Shown: in pieces, positions 23,701-36,383 of the stretch
Position numbering within the stretch: position 1 is the stretch's first letter
Layout: every line of letters begins with the position of its first letter
Assembly (NCBI RefSeq): GCF_001039355.2
Contig: NW_019774947.1
Coordinates: 248,001-312,000 of the forward strand
Reading direction: 5' to 3'
Source of the DNA: Lingula anatina
Lineage: Eukaryota; Brachiopoda; Lingulata; Lingulida; Lingulidae
DNA: 64,000 bases
Notes under the pieces: generated by a model
What the model saw: only the letters and a program-made list of their open reading frames with translations
What the model was told of the DNA's origin: nothing
The model's database searches: none
Program-made: the position numbers and the translations under genes

Positions 23701-25234
23701 TATAGCTCTGAGGTTTCAATTGACTTACATCTATTCTGGGGCGATACAAGACGTGTTGCTACCGCGGGTACCGTGATAAAGCTTAAAAGAACTGAGGTAA
23801 ACACATACAATAACGTACATCTACATGTGAGAATTCACTGATTAACAACTTTGGACTGATGCAAAAACACGTTCGTTGCCATAGTTGCTCTTTTAAGGTG
23901 AAAAATCTATCAACATTTAGATATATTTATGCGCTAACTACCCTTAAGCTACTGCACTGCGTGCGTGCATGTGTGTGATTTTCGTTTGGGAACACTTTTC
24001 TTAAAAAACGGGAAAATCAATGATTGAAAAAAAAGGACAAAGCTATTTTCATTCCTTTCAAAACTAAAAAAAAATGTTTTGTTGACTGTGAATGTTTCAG
24101 ATACCGTATACGTTAATATGACTGTGTATTTTCTAAAAGTATCATGCTACTTGCTTATAGCTGCTTGGCCAGTGCAAGATGAATTCACAGAAAGTGAATT
24201 ACCAGACAATTATCTGTTAAAGTCTGAGTTCATTACCGTCCAAATGGATGGCTCTTTGCCTAATTGAGTTATTTTTGAAAAGCATATTACCAGAAACACC
24301 TGTGGGAAGATATATAAATATTTGACAGACATTCACACTCATTGAATGACTTCGCCCGTTTTATCACTTTCACAGCCAACTGAAATTGTTCTAACGAAAA
24401 TAAACAAAACAATTAGATAATTGACGAGAAATTATCGTGATGGGTGTCAATCCTTAGGAAGACCTAAATGCATATACACAAACAAGTAAAAATACACAAA
24501 ACAAGCGCCGGCAACTGCTGTCGGAATATGTTTGTGTTTCAGAGCATTGGCAAGTATTCTGAATATTAGGAATTCGCTGTCTGAACATGGTGCGTTAATC
24601 GCTTACGTTATGGCTTTAACATTCAGGCTCCTGTCGTCCTGCAATCTACATGTTACGCGCTTTTAACAACTGTAGGATATATTGAAATATCGACAAACAT
24701 ATTACACTAAATGAGTAGCAATGTCTTCTCTCAGCAAACTTAATTAGATCTATCAGTGAATGAAACCATACTTCATTTATTACAACCCGATAGGTTTGGG
24801 TATATCCATTTCTACACTCAACATGACTCGTATTTCACCTTTTGATTGGCATTTCGGGTAAGATACTAAGCGTTTTTTCAACTCCCTTGGTAGCCTGCGA
24901 CCTATCCTACGGAACCTGAGTCTCTTTGTGTTTAGTTAGTTTTACTTTACCGACGCCTTCATGACGGCAAATGTGAATTGAAATAAGTGCACAACTAGAC
25001 ATATATCAAATTTCGATACAATGGGAACCTTTTCCAACCCATTCCTTTTTCACTTTTTCCTTGACTGTAATCAGGGATTTGCTGAGAGGGGGCAAAGATA
25101 TTTTGATCCTATTTCCAAATGTAAAATTGCAGACAAGGGATGGAAACTTACTTGGTTTTGTCTCGTTTCGTTTACAATAACGTTTTTATTGAGATGGTGA
25201 GAAAAAAACACTGTACTTCTGTAGCTCTTTAGAG
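23701..25234. other. Stretch with no supported gene
   Basis: AT-rich, with short chance frames only (for example 24079-24267 plus). No repeat family recognised. Confidence 0.3.
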
Positions 25235-25259
25235 CTCTGTAGAGGTGGGGTGCTGTTCA

Positions 25260-25342
25260 CCCCCCGCCCCCCCGTACACACACAAAACACACACACACAC
25301 ACGCGCGCGCGCACATACACACACGCACACAAACGCGCGCCC
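25260..25342. repeat. C-tract followed by CA/CG microsatellite
   Basis: A poly-C tract (25258-25273) is followed by (CA)n interrupted by a CGCGCG block. The matching array in copy 2 is at 30851-30986 and is longer. Confidence 0.9.
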
Positions 25343-25721
25343 CAGATTCTAAAACTTCTTATTAACGAATTGCTCTTATCCGTTTTGGAAACAATTTAGG
25401 TCACAATGAAGTTATCCTATGAGGTTTGAGACAGAATAAAACAGATTCAAGTGTTATTTTCGAGCCTTTGTCAACAACCATAAACAGTAATCATATGGGT
25501 AATACTACATCACATACAATTGACTTTCTTGGACCTGCTCCCAAAGTAACAGATAAATCTAATAACTATAAATAATTATTTGACACAAGCTGAAAATAAT
25601 TCCATCCCTTCAGCGTGCAGTCAACCTAATTGTGTGCCTTCATCACACTAACGGTATGAAATTATTTTCAGCTCGTGTTAGAAAATTATCATACATGTTC
25701 CAACAACAAGCTAATGGACAT

Positions 25722-26277
25722 TTTTGCTCTTTTACAACAGACTTTGTCGCAAAAAATTATGATAATTTCTGTTGTTAATTACTGGACATCTGGGTTGCTT
25801 TAGTCCTACTCAGAGAAACAATGTGAAACAAGCCTGTACATTTATCGAGAAATCCTCCACTGAATCTACTGAAATTCTTATGAAAATATTTCTACGTCTA
25901 TTACACAACGGGGCACTGTAAACCTGACGGGAAATTCACCAGTTTTCCGATTCAGAACGTCGAAAATTGGTACCCTCGAAGGTTATTGTGATTTTTATAA
26001 AATGCATAATTGTAATAATATGGAAATTTGTCCATATTAGGTAATCACAAAACAATTTTGTGTTCTTTGAATTACTCTCTTTGGACAATATCTCTTAAGT
26101 GTGATAGTGTACACCGTACGTGAATAAGGGGGACCTTTTCGTGAACGACATAAGTGCTTCAAAGTTTGTGAATGTACATACCGGGTATTCTATTTGGACA
26201 CCACTTCCACATGCACGGTGTTGATAAAATGATCAGAGGAGCGTAACTGGCGGGGGGGGGGGGGGGGGGGGGGGGAA
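25722..26277. other. Segment present only in copy 1 of the duplication
   Basis: Copy 2 passes directly from AACAAGCTAATGGA to GTCATAAGGTGA at about 31351-31373. Copy 1 has about 555 bp between the equivalent points, ending in a run of about 25 G (26251-26275). It is either an insertion here or a deletion in copy 2. No terminal repeats or coding frame were seen. Confidence 0.75.
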
Positions 26278-27407
26278 TCATAAGGTGATACGAGATCTTA
26301 TAAAAATTCTACAGAAGTAGTAAACATTCGCCATAATAAATACCAGAAAGTTTATCACTTCAGGCGACTAATAAAAGATGCCCTATTATCGTTGGCTGAA
26401 TCTCTGAGTCAGTTCTTGACTTGACATGCACGGGCGTTGTGAAGCACGCGGTATCCTCTCGTTACCTTTAATTAAGTTCAATCAGCCGTCCAAACTCATC
26501 TTATTTTCCTGACATAATCCAATCTACTACATAGGTTCTAACATTGGAATTGCATTTTCACTCAGTAGTCCAAGACAATTGACCTAATTCAATGACTGTA
26601 ATGTTCCGAGGCACGATCATTTTTTTCTGAAAATGTCTGAAAACTATCTATATTTGAAAACTATTTATATTTGTTCAGCCTATAAGTGTAGTAAGTAACC
26701 GCCTAGGCCTTATCCAATGTAATTCAAGACCGAAACAAACAGATAATAAGTTAGAGGTTTGATATTTACATGTAGTGAATGGTATCTGTTTCACACAGTC
26801 TAATATACATGTACATCTGCTGTGCCTGAGATGAGAAAATGTAAACTGACATCATTCCCTTTTTTGCTTTCAAGTCGTGTTTAGTACAAAAGACTCATAA
26901 ATCGTTACTTTATAGCTCAAACAAATATATATTTCAAACGAATCTTTTGGGACATATTTTTTACCGTTTACATCAGCTGAAAAGATCGACCAGCTTTGCG
27001 TAGCTTGAACACTTTTAAGGTTCCAAATGCGTGTACGTTTTTGGACGTATCGGCCTTTTGTTACGTACGTAATCTGTGTAGGGTCTACACTTGACTACTA
27101 TGTACTCAACTACCTGTGTACCTGTGCACTCAACTACCTGATATGTATTTCTGCTTCTAAGGTGTCTAATCAGAAACTCTGGACATTTAAACCACTTGAT
27201 CTTTTCATTGCGTTTCAGGGGATTTTTATTCAATAATACCATCATCAGATTCAATGAGTTGTGAAGTTACAAACTGAAGAAATAGTGAAGACATAAAAAT
27301 AACTATAGAAGAATATGAAGCTAGAGACTTCAGACACACGCAACTGCATAAATAAATCTCGCTGTCCTTCAAAATGTCAAGTCGACTATAATATACCTAT
27401 ATTATAA

Positions 27408-27471
27408 AATTCGATAAAGTAAAAAATAATTGAAATTTGTGAGTGGTCGGAGTGCTTTATTTCATATCAGA
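27408..27471. repeat. 64-bp segment repeated at 28355-28418
   Basis: Starting AATTCGATAAAGT, this segment occurs twice in copy 1 of the large duplication, about 950 bp apart, and only once in copy 2 (from about 32492). Confidence 0.85.
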
Positions 27472-28354
27472 GTGGTAGTTGTTTTTTAATCTATTCCAGA
27501 TAGAATTCCCTGAAGGGAGGTCAACTGCGATGCTACTTTCGTTATCTTGTCCATACACCCGGGGACTGTGATGATGGATGTTCGATTACTTTTTTTTCAC
27601 TGCCCTGCAAAAGAAGATAAAGATATTTAGATTGTCGATGAAAACCCTACTTTTCCATAAAAGTATATCCTTATCTAGCATTGATTAGTAGCCTTTTGTT
27701 TTGGCATGCCAGATGGACGAACAGTTCAGTTGGATTCCTGGGTGATTCAACTGCTGTATCATTAGTCTAGAGAGAGATGCTTGAATGTCTTCTATAATTT
27801 ACCATTATTTATTTTAGTTATAGAGTGAAATAGTTGTTTCTACAGAAGTGTATAAGGTGTCCCTCGATATGTGACGTGATAGAGAGTAAGCACAGGTCAG
27901 CCTCGCCCCAGATCCTGACCCACTTACGTCAGGCTAACCCTAACCATTATAACTAAGTGGAGGGTGGACTTTCTGTTACACGGACCCTCAGTTTCGTTAC
28001 ACCGGTGAAAATGGCTAATTTGACTTTGGCGTTTTTGAAGGGACTGCCGTTGTTACTTAGCAGTACCCTCTCGCGCTCAGCTACCTTTCCTATGATAGTA
28101 ACGGTCAAGGTCACAAGAGAGAAGGTGTCAATTTGACTACACCTGTTGGATGGCCGACTCGCCACATGGTTAGGAAAAAAGTTCCAGTCTAAATGTTCAA
28201 ATCATGGCATATTGACAAGGAATATGAAGTTAACGGACACAAGAGTAATTACTTTGGGACACTTAATTGGTATTCATACCGCTCCCAATATTTCACACTC
28301 GCAAAAAATGGAATAGCATGCAATTATTTCTAACCGTATTTTCTGGTCATTCAT

Positions 28355-28418
28355 AATTCGATAAAGTAAAAAATAATTGAAATTTGTGAGTGGTCGGAGT
28401 GCTTTATTTCATATCAGA
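28355..28418. repeat. Copy-1-specific second occurrence of the 64-bp segment
   Basis: It appears identical to 27408-27471. The corresponding place in copy 2 (about 33430) lacks it. Confidence 0.85.
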
Positions 28419-29608
28419 CTACATGGTCTACAGCAGCGACTGCCTACGCCCACCTTGTATTCGTGGCAATAATGTTGGGTCAAAAGTTTAGATTGGGGAG
28501 TGTTTATTTCCATTACCACGGGGCGCAAACGTGCAAATGAAATAAAACGAATGAAGCCAGTATCATACCCATGTAAAAACGTGTGAATCGGTGCCAAGTC
28601 AAGCGCCGGTCAAGATGGTAGTCGCTGTCGCACAAGTAGAACTGAGACAGCTTTGCCAATGGAAAAGAACAGACAGAGAACAAAAAATCATTCCAGTGCA
28701 TTCAACATTTTTAGGCCAAGGTACAAACAAGGTGATGGGTTTTCAATGCCACGAGATATATCACGACATTTCTCTTGAGAACACTTCTGAAAGGCCAAGG
28801 CAATGATAACTGATATGATTTGTTGTTTTTCGTGTTTACTGCAAAGTATCTGAATCCCCCTGTCATGCAATACGGGCGATTTAATTGACGGAAATTTCAT
28901 GTTCAGTTTCTGGCGATATGTAATTGCGTCGATTTTCCGGCAGCAGTAGATCTATTCTTTAGATAACAGGCTTCCGTTTAGGTAATATCTGGTGCAAATA
29001 GAAGACCTAACCTTTCAATGCAGCGATTTAGAGAAGCATTGCATAAAAAAAACATAACTGTGTAATCTTCGATACTTTCTTCAAGGTCTTCCTAAGCTAA
29101 GCCAAAAATAAAAAAGGTCAACGCCCAGACAGTACGCCCAGACAAAATTGATAAGTTCGTTAGAGATTGCAACCGACCCTAATTTTGTGGAAAATTCCTT
29201 AAGGGAAAAAATACATTGGGTATTGGTTTGGTAATTAAGGCAATTTTTATATTTGACCCTGTGGCCCTAGGTAAAACCTGTTGGTTTTATGCTCTAAAAT
29301 CAAAAACAATTTCTCCCCCTTAAATGAATAGAAATAAATAAACAAAACCTCCAACCGACTCTGAAATTTGGCTGTTATTATCGCTATACTGTTATACATA
29401 TGTTTAAAAAAAAGTTAAATCTATCAAACCTGTTTCACAGGGAGTCGCTCCTTCGTATATTCTAAAGAGACCGTTGGTTTCCTGTGCTATCTTCCATTGT
29501 GTCCTAATACGGCGGGATGTTCTCACTGATTGTGAACAGAGGGAGCACATCTAACGCAATGCCATGCAATATGTGATTGTGGTTTGCTTTCAGCGTTATT
29601 CATATCAT

Positions 29609-29611
<3 letters not shown>

Positions 29612-29651
<40 letters not shown>

Positions 29652-29817
29652 GCATAGAGAAACAGGAAGACAAAACAAAATAAATGAAATAAAAGGAGAT
29701 ATGTGTAGCATAGAGAAACAGGAAGACAAAACAAAATAAATGAAATAAAAGGAGATATGTGTAGCATAGAGAAACAGGAAGACAAAACAAAATAAATGAA
29801 AAAAAAAGGAGATATGT
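29612..29817. repeat. (GA)n microsatellite followed by three 56-bp tandem units
   Basis: (GA)n at 29612-29647 is followed by units starting GTAGCATAGAGAAACAGG at 29649, 29705 and 29761. Copy 2 has a shorter GA run and one degenerate unit near 34660. The open frames rich in Ser/Leu and Phe here are translations of the repeat. Confidence 0.95.
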
Positions 29818-30828
29818 GCACACGATAAAAATACAGGGAAAAGATCGCGAAAAGATAGAAAACTAAAGATCAAAATCTTCTTTTTTTCAAATTTACAAAG
29901 TGTCGAAAGCTGTCAAATGTACAGTAAAAAAGCAGAAAATAATTATACAAAAAGAAGGTTATTTTGTCAGTTTTCATTCAATTATACATAATGCTTAACA
30001 GCAAAATCACCACAAATTAATCATGCACCATAAGTTACATGGATATTCAAATAATATGACTAGTAAAGTGTGTCAGGTCCATGGGTGTTTAAAGCCACAA
30101 CTCGAAAATGCCACGATGTGAAATATGAAAATTGTACAAAAATGCATTACTTCAAGAAAAAAAAACAATAAGCTAAATGGTTTTCCTAGAAATACCATAT
30201 GTTATCTGCATTGCATTAAGTATAATATGTGCTAAAAAAAACACCTTAACTTCAAGAAAATAATCCAATCAGGCTTGTTTTCGAACTCGACCTGTATGTT
30301 AGCACTGTTGATCACTCCTATAAGTTTGAAGACAACCGGTTTGCCACTGTGTTATCTGTATCGCGTATATGCTGAAAAAAGTAAGAAAAAACATACGTTT
30401 TGGATATAATTAGTCCGATCGAGGTGATTTTCAAACAAACTCGGCCTTTATTTTACAAATATTTATCAGTTTTGTAAGTCGAACGGACTTCCTCTTATCG
30501 TGTTTTCACTGAAAGTGCATGGCGACGGCGACCACGATGTGTCTGTACTTAAAAAATTGCAATTCCCCAGAAAGATCCAGTATGTGTACTTTTTTAAGTG
30601 AAGACACATTCATGTACTGCAGCAGTCACATTATACAGCACAATACCTAGGACACCCATTTAACGAAGATGATAAAGTATTTAACAAACGGTACAGTTTT
30701 CTGTACATGCGTTTTACTCCCTTTCAAATGTCCCTATTAGACTATACACACACTGGACAAAAGAAGTGTCACCCCTACTGAGCCAATACTATGGGGGAGA
30801 TAAATGACTGTGGAATGATATGCTCCTN

Positions 30829-30921
30829 TGTGGAGGGGGGGTGCTCTTCCCCCCCCCCCCCCCCCCCCCCCCCCGCACACACACAAAAACACACACACAC
30901 ACACACACACACCCCGTACAC

Positions 30922-30976
<55 letters not shown>

Positions 30977-33900
30977 AACGCGCGCCCCAGATTCTAAAAC
31001 TTCTTATTAACGAATTGCTCTTATCCGTTTTGGAAACAATTTAGGTCACAATGAAGTTATCCTATGAGGTTTGAGACAGAATAAAACAGATTCAAGTGTT
31101 ATTTTCGAGCCTTTGTCATCAACCATAAACAATAATCATATGTGTAATGCTACATCACATACAATAGTCTTTCTTGGACCTGCTCCCAAAGTAACAGATA
31201 AATCTAATAACTATAAATAATTATTTGACACAAGCTGAAAATAATTCCATCCCTTCAGCGTGCAGTCAACCTAATTGTGTGCCTTCATCACACTAACGGT
31301 ATGAAATTATTTTCAGCTCGTGTTAGATAATTATCATACATGTTCCAACAACAAGCTAATGGAGTCATAAGGTGAGACGAGCTCTTATAAAAATTCTACA
31401 GAAGTAGTAAACATTCGCCATAATAAATACCAGAAAGTTTATTACTTCAGGCGAATAATAAAAGATGCCCTATTATCGTTGGCTGAATCTCTGAGTCAGT
31501 TCTTGACTTGACATGCACGGGCGTTGTGAAGCACGCGGTATCCTCTCGTTACCTTTAATTAAGTTCAATCAGCCGTCCAAACTCATCTCATTTTCCTGAC
31601 ATAATCCAATCTACTACATAGGTTCTAACATTGGAATTGCATTTTCACTCAGTAGTCCAAGACAATTGACCTAATTCATAGACTGTAATGTTGATCTCCG
31701 AGGCGCGATCATTTTTTTCTGAAAATGTCTGAAACTATCTATATTTCAAAACTATTTATATTTGTCCAGCCTATAAGTGTAGTAAGTAACCGCCTAATCC
31801 TTGTCCAATGTAATTCAAGACCGAAACAAACAGATAATAAGTTAGAGGTTTGCTATTTACATGTAGTGAATGGCATCTGTTTCACACAGTCTAATATACA
31901 TCTGCTGTGCCTGAGATGAGAAAATGTAAACTGACATCATTCCCTTTTTTGCTTTCAAGTCGTGTTTAGTACAAGACTCATAAGTCGTTACTTTATAGCT
32001 CAAACAAATATATATTTCAAACGAATCTTTTGGGACATATTTTTTACCGTTTACATCAGCTGAAAAGATCGACCAGATTTGCGTAGCTTGCACACTTTTA
32101 AGGTTCCAAATGCGTGTACGTTTTTGGACGTATCGGCCTTTTGTTACGTACGTAATCTGTGTAGGGTCTACACTTGACTACTATGTACTCAACTACCTGT
32201 GTACCTGTGCACTCAACTACCTGATATGTATTTCTGCTTCTAAGGTGTCTAATCAGAAACTCTGGACATTTAAACCACTTGATCTTTTCATTGCGTTTTA
32301 GGGGATTTTTATTCAATAATACCATCATCAGATTCAATGAGTTATGAAGTTAGAAACTGAAGAAATAGTGAAGACATAAAAATAACTATAGAAGAATATG
32401 AAGCTAGAGACTTCAGACACACGCAACTGCATAACAAAATCTCGCTGTCCTTAAAAACGTCAAGTCGTTTATAATATACCTATATTATAAAATTCGATAA
32501 AGTAAAAAAATAATTGAAATTTGTGAGTGGTCGGAGTGCTTTATTTCATAGCAGAGTGAGTAGTTGTTTTTTTTTTTTAATCTATTCCAGATAGAATTCC
32601 CTGAAGGGAGGTCAACTGCGATGCTACTTTCGTTATCTTGTCCATACACCCGGGGACTGTGATGATGGATGTTCGATTACTTTTTTTCACTGCCCTGCAA
32701 AAGAAGATAAAGATATTTCTATAGTCGATGAAAACCCTGTTTTTCTATGAAAAATGTCCTTATCTAACATTGATTAGCAGCCCTTTTGTTTCTGCATGCC
32801 AGATGGACTGACAGTTCAGTTGGATTCCTGGGTGATTGAAATGCTGTATTATTAGTCTTGAGAGAGATGCTTGAATATCTTCTGTAATTTATCATTATTT
32901 ATTTTAGTTATAGAGTGAAATAGTTGTTTCTACAGAAGTCTATAAGGTGACCCTCGTTATGTGACGTGATAGAGAGTAAGCACAGGTAAGCCTCGCTCTA
33001 GATCTTGACCCACTTACGTCAGGCTAACCCTAACCATTATAACTAAGTGGAGGGTGGACTCTCTGTTACAAGGACCCTCTGTTTCGTCAAACCGGTGAAA
33101 ATGGCTAATTTGACTTTGGCGTTTTTGAAGGGACTGTCGTTGTTACTTAGCAGTACCCTATCGCGCTCAGCTACCTTTCCTGTGATAGTAACGGTCAAGG
33201 TCACAAGAGAGTGGGCGTCAATTTGACTGTACCTATTGGATGGCCGACTCGCCACATGGATAGGAAAAAATTCCAGTCTAAATGTTCAAATCATGGCATA
33301 TTGACAAGTTAACGGACACAAGAGTAATTGCTTTGGGACACTTAATTGGTATTCATACCGCTCTCAATATTTCACACTCGCAAAAAATGGAATAGCATGC
33401 AATTATTTCTAACCGTATTTTCTGGTCATTCATTATAGACTACAGGGTCTACAGCAGCGACTGCCTACGCCCACCTTGTATTCGTGGCAATAATGTTGGG
33501 TCAAAAGTTTAGATTGGGTAGTGTTTATTTCCATTACCACGGGGCGCAAACGTGCAAATGAAATAAAACGAATGAAGCCAGTATCACACCCATGTAAAAA
33601 CGTGTGATTCGGTGCCAAGTCAAGCGCCGGTCAAGATGGTAGTCGCTGTCACACAAGTAGAACTGAGACAGCTTTGCCAATGGAAAAGAACAGACAGAGA
33701 GCAAAAAATCATTCCAGTGCATTCAACATTTTTAGGCCAAGGTACAAACAAGGTGATGGGTTTTCAATGCCACGAGATATATCACGACATTTCTCTTGAG
33801 AACACTTCTGAAAGGCCAAGGCAATGATAACTGATATAATTTGTTGTTTTTCGTGTTTACTGCAAAGTATCTGAATCCCCCTGTCATGCAATACGGGCGA

Positions 33901-35575
33901 TTTAATTGACGGAAATTTCATGTTCAGTTTCTGGCGATATGTAATTGCGTCGATTTTCCGGCAGCAGTAGATCTATTCTTTAGATAACAGGCTTCCGTTT
34001 AGGTAATATCTAGTGCAAATAGAAGACCTAACCTTTCAATGCTGCGATTAAGAGAAGCATTGCATATAAAAACATTACTGTGTAATCTTCGATACTTTCT
34101 TCAAGGTCTTCCCAAGCTAAGCCAATAATAAAAAAAGGTCAACGACCAGACAGTGGGGCCAGACAAAATTAATAAGTTCGTTAGAGATTGCAACCGACCC
34201 TAATTTTGTGGAAAATTCCTTAAGGGAAAAAATACATTGGGTATTGGTTTGGTAATTAAGGCAATTTTTATACTTGACCCTGTGGCCCTGGGTAAAACCT
34301 GTTGGTTTTATGCTCTAAAATCAAAAACAATTCCTCCCCCTTAAATGAATAGAAATAAATAAACAAAACCACCAACCGACTCTGAAATTTGGCTGTTATT
34401 ATCGCTATACTGTTATACATATGTTTAAAAAAAAGTTAAATCTATCAAACCTGTTTCACAGGGAGTCGCTCCTTCGTTTATTCTAAAGAGACCGTTGGTT
34501 TCCTGTGCTATCTTCCATTGTGTCCTTATACGGCGGGATGTTCTCACTGATTGTGAACAGAGGGAGCACATCTAACGCAATGCCATGCAATATGTGATTG
34601 TGGTTTGCCTTCAGCGTTATTCATATCATATTGAGAGAGAGAGAGAGAGAGGGAGAGAGGTAGCATAAAGAAACAGGAAGTCAAAAGAAAAATGAAATCA
34701 GAGGAAATATGTATACACGATAAAATACTTTTTTCAAATTTGAGAAAGTGGCGAAAGCTGGTACAGACAAAAAAGCTGGTACAGATTCAAAAAGCTGGTA
34801 ATGATTCTAAAAATATTTTGTCAATTTTGATCCAATTATACATAATGCTTAACAGCAAAATCACCACGAATTTATTATGTACCATACGTTACATGGATAT
34901 TCAAATAATGTTACTAGCGAAGTGTTTCAGGTCTGTGGGTGTGATGTGAAATATGGACATTTTACATAAATTGCATTGCTTCTAGAAAAGATACTTTGTA
35001 TATAGTATAATATGTGCTGGAAAAAAAACATCATAACTTCAAGAGAAATAATTCAGTCAGGCAGGATTTCGAACCCGACCTGTACGTTAGCACTGTGATC
35101 ACTCCTGTAAGTTTGAAGACAATAGTTCAACAGGTTTGACACTGTGCGTGCTGAAAAAGCAAGAAAAAACAGCAAGTCTTTTGGATAATTAGTCCGATGA
35201 AGCTGATTTTCCAACAAACTCAACCTTTATTTTACAAATATTTATCAGTTTTGTAAGATCGAAGACTAAAGGTCAAATGGAATTCCGCTTATCATATTAT
35301 CAGTGAAAGTGCACGGCGACGGCGACGACGGACGCAGGTGATGGCTAGGCCTATATGTACAGGCACGATTTGGCTTTTCCTTAAAAAAGATCGTATTTCC
35401 CCAGGAAGATCCAGTCTGTGTACTCTTTGAAATGAAGACGCGTTCATCTACTGCAGCGGTCACATTATACAGCACACACCCATTTAACGAAGATGATAAC
35501 AGAGATAGCAGACTTAAACTATTTAACAAACGGTACAGTTTTCTGTACATGCGTTTTTACTCACTTTCAAAAGTC
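30829..35575. repeat. Copy 2 of the ~5-kb tandem duplication
   Basis: It starts immediately after the single 'n' at 30828 and follows copy 1 (25235-30735) collinearly to about 35575, where both copies contain AACGGTACAGTTTTCTGTAC. The 3' quarter is more diverged than the middle. The level of difference fits either two alleles of a very heterozygous animal laid end to end by the assembler or a recent tandem duplication. Confidence 0.9.
30851..30986. repeat. C-run plus CA/CG microsatellite
   Basis: About 24 C are followed by (CA)n broken by CCCC and CGCGCGCG blocks. Open frames through it on either strand are low-complexity artefacts. Confidence 0.95.
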
Positions 35576-36094
35576 CTTAAGTACCCAAGAAAGTAATCCA
35601 GTTCACTGTCCGTGTAGAGCGTAAGGACCCTCTTCGCTCAAAGTCAGCTTATTTTGATAAAAGTTAACATAAAAGTTGCTAATCTCTCAAACTTGTGCAA
35701 AACAGAAAAGTGTACCGTACGAAGTAAGAAGGTCCCTAAACCATGCACCCACGGGAGCGGGAAGGTTAAGCACAATTTGGTGGTCAGATGATATAACAGA
35801 TAGCTGACGTTATCTTCTGATCGTGTGAATACAGGTTTGAAAGTTAGCACCACAGCCGTCAGTGGTCCACCGCGGTACTCTGCAGAACCAACCAAGTCCG
35901 AAAATTATGACATTTATCTTAATTATGATGCTGAATTCATCTGGAAGTAAATCCAAATTCGAATCAGCACTTTCTTTGTCTAATGTGTTAAGTTTGATTG
36001 TCTATAACCAAATTTTCAGCTACTGGATAATGTATTTGGTGAAACAGTTTTTAAATACATGTAGACATACTAGTACGTATGCAAAAGACTTTTT

Positions 36095-36097
<3 letters not shown>
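35576..36097. other. Stretch with no feature seen
   Basis: No coding or repeat signal that can be supported. Confidence 0.3.

Positions 36098-36149
<52 letters not shown>
36098..36149. repeat. (CT)n microsatellite
   Basis: About 25 CT dinucleotides directly before a foldback element. Confidence 0.95.
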
Positions 36150-36152
<3 letters not shown>

Positions 36153-36156
36153 GCAG

Positions 36157-36320
36157 GCCCGTAGCCAGGGGGGGGGGGGGGTTCGAAAGAACTGCCCCTT
36201 TTGCTGGGAAAAGGTCCACTCTGCGTAACATTTGATCTAGGTTCATGAAGTTTTTTATGGAAAAAGGTCCACTTTTTCAGCAAAAGACCCCCCCCCCCAT
36301 TAAAATTGCTGGCTACGGGC
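36157..36320. mobile_element. Short foldback element with GCCCGTAGCCA ends
   Basis: GCCCGTAGCCA (36157-36167) is exactly inverted at 36310-36320 (TGGCTACGGGC). Inside, a G-run faces a C-run, and AAAGGTCCACT occurs twice. MITEs with GCCCGTAGCCAG ends are widespread in animal genomes. Flanking microsatellites ((CT)n on the left, (GT)n(GA)n at 36327-36383 on the right) may be insertion-associated. Confidence 0.75.
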
Positions 36321-36334
36321 TTGGGGTGTGTGTG

Positions 36335-36382
<48 letters not shown>

Positions 36383-36383
36383 T

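Larger units (their letters stand above)
25235..30735. repeat. Copy 1 of a ~5-kb tandem duplication
   Basis: From a C-rich/CA microsatellite through to a 3' end near the word GTACATGCGTTTTACT, this segment matches 30829-35575 in the same order and orientation, at roughly 95-98 % identity by eye. It is longer because it holds about 555 bp absent from copy 2 (25722-26277), two extra 56-bp units (29649-29817) and an extra 64-bp segment (28355-28418). No gene is recognised. Conserved small open frames (for example at 27015-27254 and 28688-28900, minus) mirror the DNA identity. Confidence 0.9.

Noticed and set aside
27015-27254. 79-codon frame identical at 32098-32337
   Set aside because: Identity is explained by the 5-kb duplication; no codon bias, domain or splice signals, and an antisense frame is equally conserved.
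28591-28806. 71-codon plus-strand frame conserved at 33612-33827
   Set aside because: Same reason; overlapping frames on the other strand are equally preserved, so protein constraint is not shown.
30737-31044. Cys/Val or His/Thr repeat open frames
   Set aside because: Translation of the CA/GT microsatellite.
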